Assembly (NCBI RefSeq): GCF_000383595.1
Contig: NZ_KB911581.1
Coordinates: 2,610,265-2,674,264, forward strand
From: Streptomyces bottropensis ATCC 25435
GTDB taxonomy: Bacteria; Actinomycetota; Actinomycetes; Streptomycetales; Streptomycetaceae
Direction of reading: 5' to 3'
DNA: 64,000 bases
Position 1 is the first letter of the stretch. Each line of letters begins with the position of its first letter. A program made the position numbers and the translations under genes. Positions 24,463 to 33,712 of the stretch are shown one piece after another. The notes below the pieces were generated by a model, which was not told the DNA's origin, ran no database searches, and saw only the letters and a list, made by a program, of their open reading frames with translations.

Positions 24463-25329
24463 TCAACTGCGTGCGGCGGCCGTCAGTTTGCCGATCCGGT
24501 CCGCCTCACAGGTGCGCGGGCAGGTGACACAGGTGTCCTCCGGGGCCAGCGTGTAGAACATGCAGCAGCTCGCCCGGTCCCGGGTGGGCAGTGACTCGCC
24601 GCCGGGGCCGGTCAGTTCACGGAAGCCCGCGGCCCCCACGTACGGCCGGGTCGCCCCCGGCAGCAGCAGCTCCAGCTCGCGCCGGCAGCGCTCCTGCTCG
24701 TCGGCGCCCAGGAGTTCGGCGACGTACCAGATCCCCTCGACGATCTCGTCGGTCGCCATGCCCCACAGTGCCCGGCCCCGCCGCCGCATCCGGGGGCCGA
24801 AGCCGCCGAGGACCGGTTCTATGTGCTCGGCGAAGGCCGCCCGCAGCTCGGCCCGCAGCGCATCCTCGTCCGGGACCACCCGGGCGCCCGGTTCGGCGGC
24901 CGCCGGATCGCCCGGCAGGCAGCTGAACGTCTCGCCACGCACCGCCAGCCGGCTCCGCTCCCGCTGGAACGCCACCTGCCCGGCGGGGAACCGGGGCACC
25001 CGGCGCTGCAGGAACCAGGGGACGGTGAAGAGGAGGCAGGCGTACCAGGCGTACCGGTGCAGTCCGAAGGCCGCCACCACGTCCGGCCGGCCCTCGCGGC
25101 CGTGGTCCCGGCGTATCTGGGCCTCGTCCCAGGCGAGGAACGCGTCGAGCTCGGATCCGGCCGCCGCGAGCCCGGCCGCGCGGACCCACCCCTCACCGTC
25201 GGGCAACGGATCCATGGGGGAGAGTTCTGTCACGCTCACCATCGGCAGGACCTCGCTCAGGCGGGCGTACGCGGTCGTCATGGGCGACGTGCGCGCGGAA
25301 AGGGCCGGTGCCGGAGCTGAGTGGGGCAT
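24463..25329 (-). CDS. FhuF-type [2Fe-2S] siderophore-iron reductase
   Basis: A 288-residue cytoplasmic protein ending with the FhuF cluster C255-C256-X10-C267-X2-C270 (RASCCMFYTLAPEDTCVTC), plus an extra C274. FhuF proteins reduce ferric iron in imported siderophores. The start at 25329 has no clear ribosome site; MTTAYARLSEV at 25281 is an alternative. An iron-box-like palindrome begins 31 bp upstream, so iron-dependent repression by a DmdR/IdeR protein is expected. Confidence 0.83.
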   Translation of the reverse strand: MPHSAPAPALSARTSPMTTAYARLSEVLPMVSVTELSPMDPLPDGEGWVRAAGLAAAGSELDAFLAWDEAQIRRDHGREGRPDVVAAFGLHRYAWYACLLFTVPWFLQRRVPRFPAGQVAFQRERSRLAVRGETFSCLPGDPAAAEPGARVVPDEDALRAELRAAFAEHIEPVLGGFGPRMRRRGRALWGMATDEIVEGIWYVAELLGADEQERCRRELELLLPGATRPYVGAAGFRELTGPGGESLPTRDRASCCMFYTLAPEDTCVTCPRTCEADRIGKLTAAARS

Positions 25330-25360
25330 GCGGGGACCGCCGTTTCGCCATCGCTGGCCA

Positions 25361-25379
25361 AGTAAGGCTTACCTTACCC
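25361..25379 (-). promoter_or_regulatory. Iron box (DmdR/IdeR-type operator)
   Basis: AGTAAGGCTTACCTTACCC contains a perfect inverted repeat GTAAGG-CTTA-CCTTAC (25362-25377). It closely resembles the actinobacterial iron box TTAGGTTAGGCTAACCTAA and lies just upstream of the FhuF-type gene. Confidence 0.72.
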
Positions 25380-25528
25380 GAGGTGGTCGAGGTTTGAACT
25401 GAGGGCATGTGCGCCTATGGTGCTTTACGACCGGTAACAACCCCAGTAGTGACCTAAGCGCCCCCATGTACCCCGTCGGCCGCGCTGCTCGACCCACTCG
25501 ACACACGACTCGGCTCGCAGGAGGACCC

Positions 25529-26431
25529 GTGGAGCAGGCCGGACCGCGCTCGCGTCAGGCCGCCCCGAGTGCGCCGCAAGCCGCCGCCCGTCCGGCGTCG
25601 GCCTACCGCGTGCCCGCGCAGCCCGGAGTCGCGGACGTCGACCGGGAGCGGGGCATCACCGCGGACGGCGCCGGCCCCGCCGCGGTGCGCGGCGACACCG
25701 GCGGCGTCACCGACGCGGCCCGGGGCGAGCACACGCACAGCGAGACGCCCATCCCGCTGCCGCGCACGCCGCTGCCGCGCACGCCGGAGCGGCCCGTCCT
25801 CCAGCGGTCCTCGGTACGGGGGCAGATCCTCGACGCGCTGCGGGCCGCGCTCGCGGGCGGTGAGCTGACGCCGGGCGAGGTGTACTCGGCGCCCGCGTTG
25901 GGCGAGCGGTTCGGGGTCTCCGCGACCCCTGTGCGCGAGGCGATGCAGCAACTGGCCATCGAGGGCGCGGTCGAGGTCGTGCCCAACCGGGGCTTCCGCG
26001 TCGTACGGCGGGGCGCCCGGGAGCTGGCCGAGCTGGCGGAGGTGCGGGCGCTGCTCCAGGTGCCGGTGGTCATGCGGCTCGCGCGTACGGTGTCGGCGGA
26101 CCGTTGGGGCGAACTGCGGCCGCTCGCCGACGAGACGGCTCGCGCGGCCTCGACCGGGTGCCGGGCCACGTACGGGGACGCGGACCGGGCCTTTCACCGG
26201 GGGGTGCTGGGTCTGGCCGGGAACGAGCAGCTGCTGCAGATCGCGGACGATCTGCACCGGCGTACGCAACTGCCTCTAGGGGTCGGTCACTTGGGGGATG
26301 TCGGGAGTGGGGGGCGCGTGGAGCTGATGGCTGACGCGGCGGAGCACATCGCGTTGCTGGACGCGTTGATGGCCGAGGACCTGGAAGCGGCGTGCTGTCT
26401 GGTGGAGAAGCACTTCGGGGCGATGGGCTGA
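25529..26431 (+). CDS. GntR/FadR-family transcriptional regulator
   Basis: A 300-residue regulator. Residues 1-100 are a Pro/Ala/Arg-rich extension not normal for the family. The winged helix lies at about 105-170 (YSAPALGERFGVSATPVREAMQQLAIEGAVEVVPNRGFRVV in two parts) and an FCD-type all-helical domain follows. GTG at 25529 has AGGAGG 5 bases upstream. Its target is not evident from the neighbours. Confidence 0.85.
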   Translation: MEQAGPRSRQAAPSAPQAAARPASAYRVPAQPGVADVDRERGITADGAGPAAVRGDTGGVTDAARGEHTHSETPIPLPRTPLPRTPERPVLQRSSVRGQILDALRAALAGGELTPGEVYSAPALGERFGVSATPVREAMQQLAIEGAVEVVPNRGFRVVRRGARELAELAEVRALLQVPVVMRLARTVSADRWGELRPLADETARAASTGCRATYGDADRAFHRGVLGLAGNEQLLQIADDLHRRTQLPLGVGHLGDVGSGGRVELMADAAEHIALLDALMAEDLEAACCLVEKHFGAMG

Positions 26432-26449
26432 GGCCGCGTCGGCGGCCTC
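26430..26449 (+). terminator. Hairpin at the end of the GntR gene
   Basis: GAGGCCGC-GTCG-GCGGCCTC overlaps the GntR stop codon. It is followed by a CCCCCGT-type short tandem run (about 26452-26486) reaching the stop of the convergent gene. Confidence 0.6.
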
Positions 26450-26484
26450 ATGCCCCCGTCCCCCCGTCCCCCCGTCCCCCCCCG

Positions 26485-27261
26485 TCACGCCGTCGCGGCC
26501 GGCGGTGGTGCCAACTGCCGGGACAGCCAGGTCGGTACGCCGCCCAAGAGCCGGAACAACCGCCCCGCCTCCTCGCGCAGCCGCGACGCCTCCGGTTCGG
26601 ACTCGGTGTCCGCGAGGGCGACGAGAGCCGGGGCGGTGCCGACCAGATAGCCCAACTCCTCGCGAATCCGCAGGGATTCGGCGAAGCCGTGCCGTGCCTC
26701 GGCCAACTCGCCGTCGCGCAGGGCGAGTCCGGCGAGATGACGCCAGGTGAAGGACTGCAGGAGCAGATCGTCGTGCGCGGTGGCCCCGGCGTGGGCCCGT
26801 CGATAGGCGGCACGCGCGGCCTGCGGGGAGCGGGCGAGGTTCTCGGCGAGAACCCCCCGCCGGAAGTCGAGAAGGGCCCGGCCGGGCGCGCCGGGGGCGA
26901 TCAGTGCCGCCGCCCGGCCGAGCGCGGCCCGCGCCTCGTCGGCGCGGTCCCGGACATGGAGCAGCGTGGCCGCGTACGCCAGTTGGCCGCGCTCGCAGGC
27001 CGCCGCGCCCCGCTCGTCGTCGGTACGGGCCTGCGCCTCGGCCGTGCGCAGCGCGTCCTCGGCCTCCTCCCAGCCCTGCTCGGTGTAGAGGCAGCGCTCG
27101 ACGAGCAGCGCGGTCCGCTGCAGCGAGGCCTGTGGGGTGTCGGGCTCGATCAGGGCTGCCGCGTCGACCCAGCAGGCGCGTGAGCGCAGCCGCCATACCG
27201 CGGTCTGGAGTGGATCGTCATCGGCGGTCGTTCCGTTACCAGACATGGCGGTGTGCGCCAC
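26485..27261 (-). CDS. Hypothetical helical-repeat (TPR-like) protein
   Basis: A 258-residue, largely alpha-helical protein rich in Ala, Leu, Arg and Glu with TPR-like spacing (AEDALRTAEAQARTDDERGAAACERGQLAYA; AEARHGFAESLRIREELG). No catalytic motif or membrane segment. GTG at 27261 is chosen because GGGGAGGG lies 5-6 bases upstream; the open frame reaches 27402. It lies between a GntR and a PucR regulator but has no evident functional tie to either. Confidence 0.72.
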   Translation of the reverse strand: MAHTAMSGNGTTADDDPLQTAVWRLRSRACWVDAAALIEPDTPQASLQRTALLVERCLYTEQGWEEAEDALRTAEAQARTDDERGAAACERGQLAYAATLLHVRDRADEARAALGRAAALIAPGAPGRALLDFRRGVLAENLARSPQAARAAYRRAHAGATAHDDLLLQSFTWRHLAGLALRDGELAEARHGFAESLRIREELGYLVGTAPALVALADTESEPEASRLREEAGRLFRLLGGVPTWLSRQLAPPPAATA

Positions 27262-27411
27262 GTTGCCCTCCCCGAGCACGCCCTTGAGCTTTGAGTGGTG
27301 GCCGCATCTCAGCACGGATTCCGTGGCCCGGCCAAGGGGGTGGGTGAAGGAATTCACAAAGTCATGGGGTGCGGACGGCGCACATGGGTCTTCGCCCACC
27401 ACCCCATGACC

Positions 27412-29088
27412 TCAGCTCATGCGCAGGGCCAGGAAGAAGTCCAGCTTGTCCTCCAGCCGGGAGAGGTCCCGGCTCGTCAACTGCTCGATGCGGCCCACCC
27501 GGTAGCGCAGCGTGTTGACGTGCAGGTGGAGCCGGGCGGCGCAGCGCGTCCAGGAGCCGTCGCACTCCAGGAACGCCTCCAGGGTGGGGATCAGCTCGGC
27601 GCGGTGCCGGCGGTCGTAGTCGCGCAGGGGGTCCAGGAGTCGGGCCGTGAAGGCGCGGCGCACGTCGTCGGGGACGAAGGGCAGGAGCAGCACGTGCGAG
27701 GCCAGTTCCTGATGGCCCGCCGCGCACACCCGGCCGGAACGGGCGGCCGCCACCCGGCGGGCGTGCCGGGCCTCCTCCAGCGCGCCGCGCAGGCCCTCCG
27801 CCGAGTGCACGGCGGCGCTGACACCGAGGGTGAGCCGTCCGTCGTCGTCGAGTCCGGCGGTCAGCGGGTCCCGTACGGCGGTGAGGAGCGTGTCGGCGTG
27901 GATGCCGGGCTCCGGACCGTCGGGCCCTGAGGAGACCGCGGGGAGGGGGACGAGGGCGATGGCCTCCCCACCCGTGTGGGCTACGGCGATCCGGTCCGAC
28001 GGCTCCGGGCCCGTCGCCAGGGGATCGACGAGGATCTCCTCCAGAAGCGCCTGGGTGACCGGACCGCTGTCGGCCTCGTCGCCGTCCCACTCGACCCGCC
28101 CCACGACGATCTGCCAGTGCGGCGCCGACCCGAGACCGGGCAGCAGCACCGGCGCGGCCACCCGCAGCCGGGCCGCGATCTCGGCCGGGGCCGCCCCCGC
28201 CTGCACCAGTTCCAGGACCTCCTGGGCGAGTCTTCGCCGTACCGTGCGGGCCGCGTCGCGCCGGTCGCGCTCGACCGCGATCAGCTGGGTGACGCCCTGC
28301 AGCAGGTCGAGCCGTTCGGCGGGCCAGTCCCCGGCGTCCGCCTCGACCGCGAGGAGCCACTCGGACAGCACGGTCGCGCGCACGTCCCGCGCGAGGGGCT
28401 CCGAGCCGCGGCCCGCGCCGCCGATCGGGAAGAGCGAGTACGTGGTGGTGCCGACGGTCACGCGGTACGGTCCGCGCCGTCCCGTGCGGGTCGCCGCCAG
28501 GTGCTCGGCGGCCAGCCGCGCGCGCAGGTCGGAGGGCAGGGCGGGCCCGGCGTCCTCGGGGCCCGCGACGAGCCGGCCGGCGGGGGAGAGAACCCAGGCG
28601 CGCAGGTCCAGATCCGAGCCGAGCAGGTCCAGGACCACGTCCGGGCCGCCGCCCGCCGGGCCGGAGGTCATCATCCGGCGGTGGCGGTCCACCACGGCCG
28701 CCAGGTCTCCGGCGCGCTCGCCGGAGACCTGCCGTACGACGTGCTCGGTGATCGTCGCGAAGGCCACCGACTCGTTCACCGCGAAGAGCGGGAGCCGGTG
28801 CCGGGCGCAGGCCACGACGAGGTCCTCCGGGATGTCGCCCAGCTCCGCCTCCCCGGCCGCCAGCGCGGTGACCCCGGCCCCCGCCAGGAGCCGTACGAAG
28901 GGCTCGGAGTCGGCGGCGTCCCGGCGCCAGGCCAGGCCCGTGAGCACCAGCTCGCCGCCGGAGAGGTAGCGGCTGGGATCCCTGAGGTCGGTGGTCATCA
29001 CACCGCGCACGGTGCGGTCCAGCTCGTCCCCGCCGCCGAGCAGCCGCAGACCCAGCGCGTCGGTGTCCAGCAGTGCGCGCAGCCGCAT
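27412..29088 (-). CDS. pucR: PucR-family transcriptional regulator of purine catabolism
   Basis: A 558-residue regulator with an N-terminal PucR domain (about 1-130), a central GGDEF-like region, and the C-terminal HTH_30 (LIPTLEAFLECDGSWTRCA, then LHLHVNTLRYRVGRIEQLT). PucR proteins respond to purine breakdown products. Divergence from the xanthine dehydrogenase operon fits that role. The ATG at 29088 gives the family N-terminus MRLRALLDTDALGL; 29121 is the upstream alternative. A TTGT-N7-ACAA dyad at 29107-29121 lies just upstream and could be an autoregulatory site. Confidence 0.88.
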   Translation of the reverse strand: MRLRALLDTDALGLRLLGGGDELDRTVRGVMTTDLRDPSRYLSGGELVLTGLAWRRDAADSEPFVRLLAGAGVTALAAGEAELGDIPEDLVVACARHRLPLFAVNESVAFATITEHVVRQVSGERAGDLAAVVDRHRRMMTSGPAGGGPDVVLDLLGSDLDLRAWVLSPAGRLVAGPEDAGPALPSDLRARLAAEHLAATRTGRRGPYRVTVGTTTYSLFPIGGAGRGSEPLARDVRATVLSEWLLAVEADAGDWPAERLDLLQGVTQLIAVERDRRDAARTVRRRLAQEVLELVQAGAAPAEIAARLRVAAPVLLPGLGSAPHWQIVVGRVEWDGDEADSGPVTQALLEEILVDPLATGPEPSDRIAVAHTGGEAIALVPLPAVSSGPDGPEPGIHADTLLTAVRDPLTAGLDDDGRLTLGVSAAVHSAEGLRGALEEARHARRVAAARSGRVCAAGHQELASHVLLLPFVPDDVRRAFTARLLDPLRDYDRRHRAELIPTLEAFLECDGSWTRCAARLHLHVNTLRYRVGRIEQLTSRDLSRLEDKLDFFLALRMS

Positions 29089-29431
29089 TTCTCGTCGCCG
29101 CCGTTCTTGTCTAGAAAACAACGTTCGGTTCGCCCGGGGAGCGTGCCCGAGGCTTCCGCGGGAGGGTGGTCGTGGAGGCCGGGCGCCCCGTGTGTGTGCG
29201 GGGTGTTTCCAGCCGAAAACGAAGAGGTTGCCGAGGGCCTCCGTTCATACGAATCTACAAGATGCGCCCCTTGGCCAGCCAACTCCTTCATGTTTTCCGT
29301 GACTGACCGGGGTCGGGCGGGCGCTGTGTACTGAGACACACGACACGTGAACAGCCCATGGACGAGCCGGGCCCGCCGCACACGATGATCTGGCTCAAAA
29401 GACGACACAGACGAAGAAGAGAGCCGGTCAC
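29089..29431. other. Divergent pucR-xdh regulatory region
   Basis: A 343-bp gap between pucR and the xanthine dehydrogenase operon. Apart from the TTGT-N7-ACAA dyad near pucR, there is an AT-richer block at 29228-29265 (GTTCATACGAATCTACAAG) that could hold promoter elements. No reading frame here looks coding. Confidence 0.4.
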
Positions 29432-30318
29432 ATGGACTTCCTTCGCCCCGCCAGCTGGGAGGAGGCGCTCGCCGCGAAGGCCGAGCACCCCACCGCTGTG
29501 CCGATCGCGGGCGGCACCGACGTGATGGTCGAGATCAACTTCGACCACCGTCGGCCCGGGCATCTGCTCGACCTGAACCGCATCGGCGAACTCTCCGAGT
29601 GGGAGGTCGGCGAGGATACGGTCCGTCTCGGCGCGTCCGTCCCCTACACCCGGATCATGGAGAACCTCCGTACCGAGCTGCCCGGCCTCGCCCTGGCCTC
29701 CCACACGGTCGCCTCCCCCCAGATCCGCAACCGCGGCGGCGTCGGCGGCAACCTCGGCACCGCCTCCCCGGCCGGCGACGCCCACCCGGCCCTCCTCGCG
29801 GCGGGCGCCCAGGTCGAGGCCGAGTCCGTACGCGGCACCCGGCTCATCCCCATCGACGACTTCTACACCGGCGTGAAGCGCAACGCCCTCGCCCCGGACG
29901 AGCTGATCCGCGCGGTGCGCATCGACAAGGCGGACGGCCCGCAGCAGTACTCGAAGGTCGGCACCCGCAACGCCATGGTCATCGCCGTGTGCGCCTTCGG
30001 GCTCGCCCTCCACCCGTCGTCGCGGACCGTGCGGACCGGCATCGGCTCGGCCGCGCCGACCCCCGTCCGGGCCAGGGCCGCCGAGGAGTTCCTGAACGCG
30101 GCGCTCGACGAGGGCGGCTTCTGGGACAACGGCCGGATCATCACCCCGTCGGTCGCCAAGCAGTTCGCCGACCTGTGCGCCGGCGCGTGCAACCCGATCG
30201 ACGACGTCCGCGGCACCGCGAGCTACCGCCGCCACGCGGTCGGCGTCATGGCCCGCCGCACGTTGATGTGGACCTGGGAGTCGTACCGCGGTACCGCCGC
30301 CACCGAGGGAGCTGCGTG

Positions 30319-30319
<1 letters not shown>
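29432..30319 (+). CDS. Xanthine dehydrogenase, FAD-binding subunit
   Basis: A 295-residue FAD subunit of the molybdenum hydroxylase family. The FAD site includes PIAGGTDVMVE (about 23-33) and the region IRNRGGVGGNLGTASPAGD (about 98-116). It passes electrons from the iron-sulfur subunit to NAD+ in xanthine or hypoxanthine oxidation. First gene of the operon; its stop overlaps the next start by one base (TGATG). Confidence 0.92.
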
Positions 30320-30939
<620 letters not shown>

Positions 30940-30941
30940 TC

Positions 30942-33329
30942 ATGGGAACCACCGGCCTGCCCACCACCCTCACCCAGGGCTCTCGCACCAGAGGCGGCAT
31001 CGGCGAGTCCACGCTCCGCCCGGACGGCACCCTCAAGGTCACCGGCGAGTTCGCGTACTCGTCCGACATCTGGCACGAGGATATGCTCTGGGGCCAGATC
31101 CTGCGCTCCCCGGTCGCCCACGCCGAGATCGTCTCCATCGACACGGCCGAGGCCCTCGCCACACCGGGCGTGTACGCCGTCATGACCTACGACGACCTGC
31201 CGACCGAGGTGCGCCACTACGGCCTGGAGATCCGGGACACCCCGGTCCTCGCCCACGGCAGGGTCCGCCACCACGGCGAGCCCGTCGCGATCGTCGCCGC
31301 CGACCATCCGGAGACCGCGCGCCGCGCCGCCGCCAAGATCAAGGTCGAGTACCGGGAACTTCCGGTCATCACCGACGAGGCCTCGGCGACCGCGCCGGAC
31401 GCGCCCCTCGTCCACGAGGGCCGCGACGACCATCACTTCGCCCATGTCACGCACCCGAACATCGTGCACCGCCAGCCGGTCATCCGCGGCGACGTGGCGG
31501 CGGCCCGTGAGCGCGCCGACGTGATCGTCGAGGGCGAGTACGTCTTCGGCATGCAGGACCAGGCCTTCCTCGGGCCGGAGTCCGGGCTCGCCGTGCCCGC
31601 GGAGGACGGCGGCGTCGACCTCTATGTCGCCACCCAGTGGCTGCACGCCGACCTGAGCCAGATCGCGCCCGTCCTCGGCCTGCCCGAGGACAAGGTACGG
31701 ATGACGCTGGCCGGTGTCGGCGGCGCCTTCGGTGGCCGCGAGGACCTGTCGATGCAGATCCACGCGTGCCTGCTGGCGCTGCGCACCGGCAAGCCGGTCA
31801 AGATCGTCTACAACCGTTTCGAGTCCTTCTTCGGTCACGTCCACCGCCACCCCGCGAAGCTCCACTACGAGCACGGGGCCACGAAGGACGGCAGGCTCAC
31901 CCACCTCAAGGCCCGCATCGTCCTGGACGGCGGCGCGTACGCGTCCTCCTCCCCGGCCGTCGTCGGCAACGCCGCCTCGCTCGGCGCGGGCCCGTACGTC
32001 ATCGAGGACGTCGAGATCGAGGCCCTCGCGCTCTACACCAACAACCCGCCCTGCGGCGCCATGCGCGGCTTCGGCGCGGTCCAGGCGTGCTTCGCCTACG
32101 AGGCGCAGATGGACAAGCTGGCGGCGAAGCTCGGGATGGATCCGGTGGAACTCCGGCGGATCAACGCCATGGAGCAGGGCACCCTCCTGCCGACGGGCCA
32201 GCCGGTCGACTCCCCGGCGCCGGTCGCCGAACTCCTGCGCCGTGTCAAGGCGATGCCCCTGCCGCCGGAGCGCCAGTGGCTCGCGGCGGGCGAGGCGGCC
32301 GACGTACGACAGCTGCCGGGCGGCCTGTCCAACACCACGCACGGCGAGGGCGTCGTCCGGGGCGTCGGCTACGCGGTCGGCATCAAGAACGTCGGCTTCT
32401 CCGAGGGCTTCGACGACTACTCCACCGCCCGTGTCCGTATGGAGGTCGTCGGCGGCGAACCCGTCGCCACCGTCCACACGGCCATGGCGGAGGTCGGCCA
32501 GGGCGGCATCACCGTCCACGCGCAGATCGCCCGCACCGAGCTGGGCGTCACGCAGGTGACCATCAACCCGGCCGACACACGGGTGGGTTCGGCCGGCTCG
32601 ACCTCCGCGTCCCGGCAGACGTACGTCACGGGCGGCGCGGTGAAGAACAGCTGCGAGCTGGTCCGGGAGAAGGTTTTGGAGCTGGGCCGGCGCAGGTTCG
32701 GCACGTACCACCCGGCCTGGGCCACCGCCGAACTCCTCCTGGAGGGCGGCAAGGTCGTCACCGACACCGGTGAGGTGCTGGCCGACCTCGTGGACGTCCT
32801 CGGGGACGAGGCCGTCGAGGTCGAGGCGGAGTGGCGCCACCGGCCGACCGAACCCTTCGACCTGCGGACCGGGCAGGGGTTCGGGCACGTGCAGTACTCC
32901 TTCGCCGCACACCGCGCGGTCGTCGAGGTCGACACCGAGCTGGGCATGGTCAAGGTCGTCGAGCTGGCCTGCGCCCAGGACGTCGGCAAGGCGCTCAACC
33001 CGCTCTCCGTGGTGGGCCAGATCCAGGGCGGTACGACCCAGGGCCTCGGTATCGCGGTGATGGAGGAGATCGTCGTCGACCCGAAGACCGCGAAGGTCCG
33101 TAACCCGTCCTTCACGGACTACCTCATCCCCACGATCCTCGACACGCCGACCATCCCCGTCGACGTGCTCGAACTCGCCGACGACCACGCGCCGTACGGG
33201 CTGCGCGGCGTCGGAGAGGCCCCGACCCTGTCGTCGACTCCGGCCGTCCTCGCGGCGATCCGGAACGCGACGGGTCTGGAGCTGAACCGGACGCCGGTAC
33301 GGCCGGAGCATCTGACCGGTACGGCGTAG
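30942..33329 (+). CDS. Xanthine dehydrogenase, molybdopterin-binding subunit
   Basis: A 795-residue catalytic subunit of the xanthine dehydrogenase family. Molybdopterin contacts are seen in GVGGAFGGRED, AMRGFGAVQA and SAGSTSASRQTYVTGGAV. The late LRGVGEAPTL carries the Glu that acts as general base in these enzymes. ATG at 30942 lies 2 bp after the stop of the iron-sulfur gene. With its two partners and the downstream XdhC and permease it makes a complete purine-oxidation set. Confidence 0.93.
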   Translation: MGTTGLPTTLTQGSRTRGGIGESTLRPDGTLKVTGEFAYSSDIWHEDMLWGQILRSPVAHAEIVSIDTAEALATPGVYAVMTYDDLPTEVRHYGLEIRDTPVLAHGRVRHHGEPVAIVAADHPETARRAAAKIKVEYRELPVITDEASATAPDAPLVHEGRDDHHFAHVTHPNIVHRQPVIRGDVAAARERADVIVEGEYVFGMQDQAFLGPESGLAVPAEDGGVDLYVATQWLHADLSQIAPVLGLPEDKVRMTLAGVGGAFGGREDLSMQIHACLLALRTGKPVKIVYNRFESFFGHVHRHPAKLHYEHGATKDGRLTHLKARIVLDGGAYASSSPAVVGNAASLGAGPYVIEDVEIEALALYTNNPPCGAMRGFGAVQACFAYEAQMDKLAAKLGMDPVELRRINAMEQGTLLPTGQPVDSPAPVAELLRRVKAMPLPPERQWLAAGEAADVRQLPGGLSNTTHGEGVVRGVGYAVGIKNVGFSEGFDDYSTARVRMEVVGGEPVATVHTAMAEVGQGGITVHAQIARTELGVTQVTINPADTRVGSAGSTSASRQTYVTGGAVKNSCELVREKVLELGRRRFGTYHPAWATAELLLEGGKVVTDTGEVLADLVDVLGDEAVEVEAEWRHRPTEPFDLRTGQGFGHVQYSFAAHRAVVEVDTELGMVKVVELACAQDVGKALNPLSVVGQIQGGTTQGLGIAVMEEIVVDPKTAKVRNPSFTDYLIPTILDTPTIPVDVLELADDHAPYGLRGVGEAPTLSSTPAVLAAIRNATGLELNRTPVRPEHLTGTA

Positions 33330-33400
33330 TCCGTGGCCGCCGGGCGGTAGGAGCTCGGGCGGTTCGGTTCGTCGGCGGGTGCGGGTGGGTGCGGGCTGGT

Positions 33401-33566
33401 CGCGCGGTTCGCCGCGCCCCTGAGAAGCAGGGGCCGCGCCCATGGCTTTTCAGGGGTGCGGGGCCGCCGCTTTCGGGCCCGCACGGGCCCTGGGCTTCCA
33501 GGCCCGCAGGGCCGTGGCTCTCAGGCCCGCAGGGGCCTGGCTTTCAGGGGCGCGGGGAACCGCGCG
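33401..33566. repeat. Inverted GC-rich intergenic repeats
   Basis: In the 383-bp gap after the molybdopterin subunit, CAGGGGCGCGGGGAACCGCG (within 33541-33566) occurs again nearly exact but inverted at 33401-33427. Between the arms are GGCCCGCAGGG-type direct repeats. This resembles a common Streptomyces intergenic repeat family; a related copy lies near 16955-17010. It may act as a terminator or structured RNA. Confidence 0.6.
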
Positions 33567-33712
33567 AGAAGCCCACCGGACCCGCACCCGACAACGCACC
33601 CACCAGCACACCCCGTTCGTCTCGGGCCGTCCCCCGGGTCGGGCACTTCCCAAATCCCGCCGCAGCCCAGTGCGACGGCCGGGTGCCCCTGTGAACCTTG
33701 GGAGAAGGCCCC

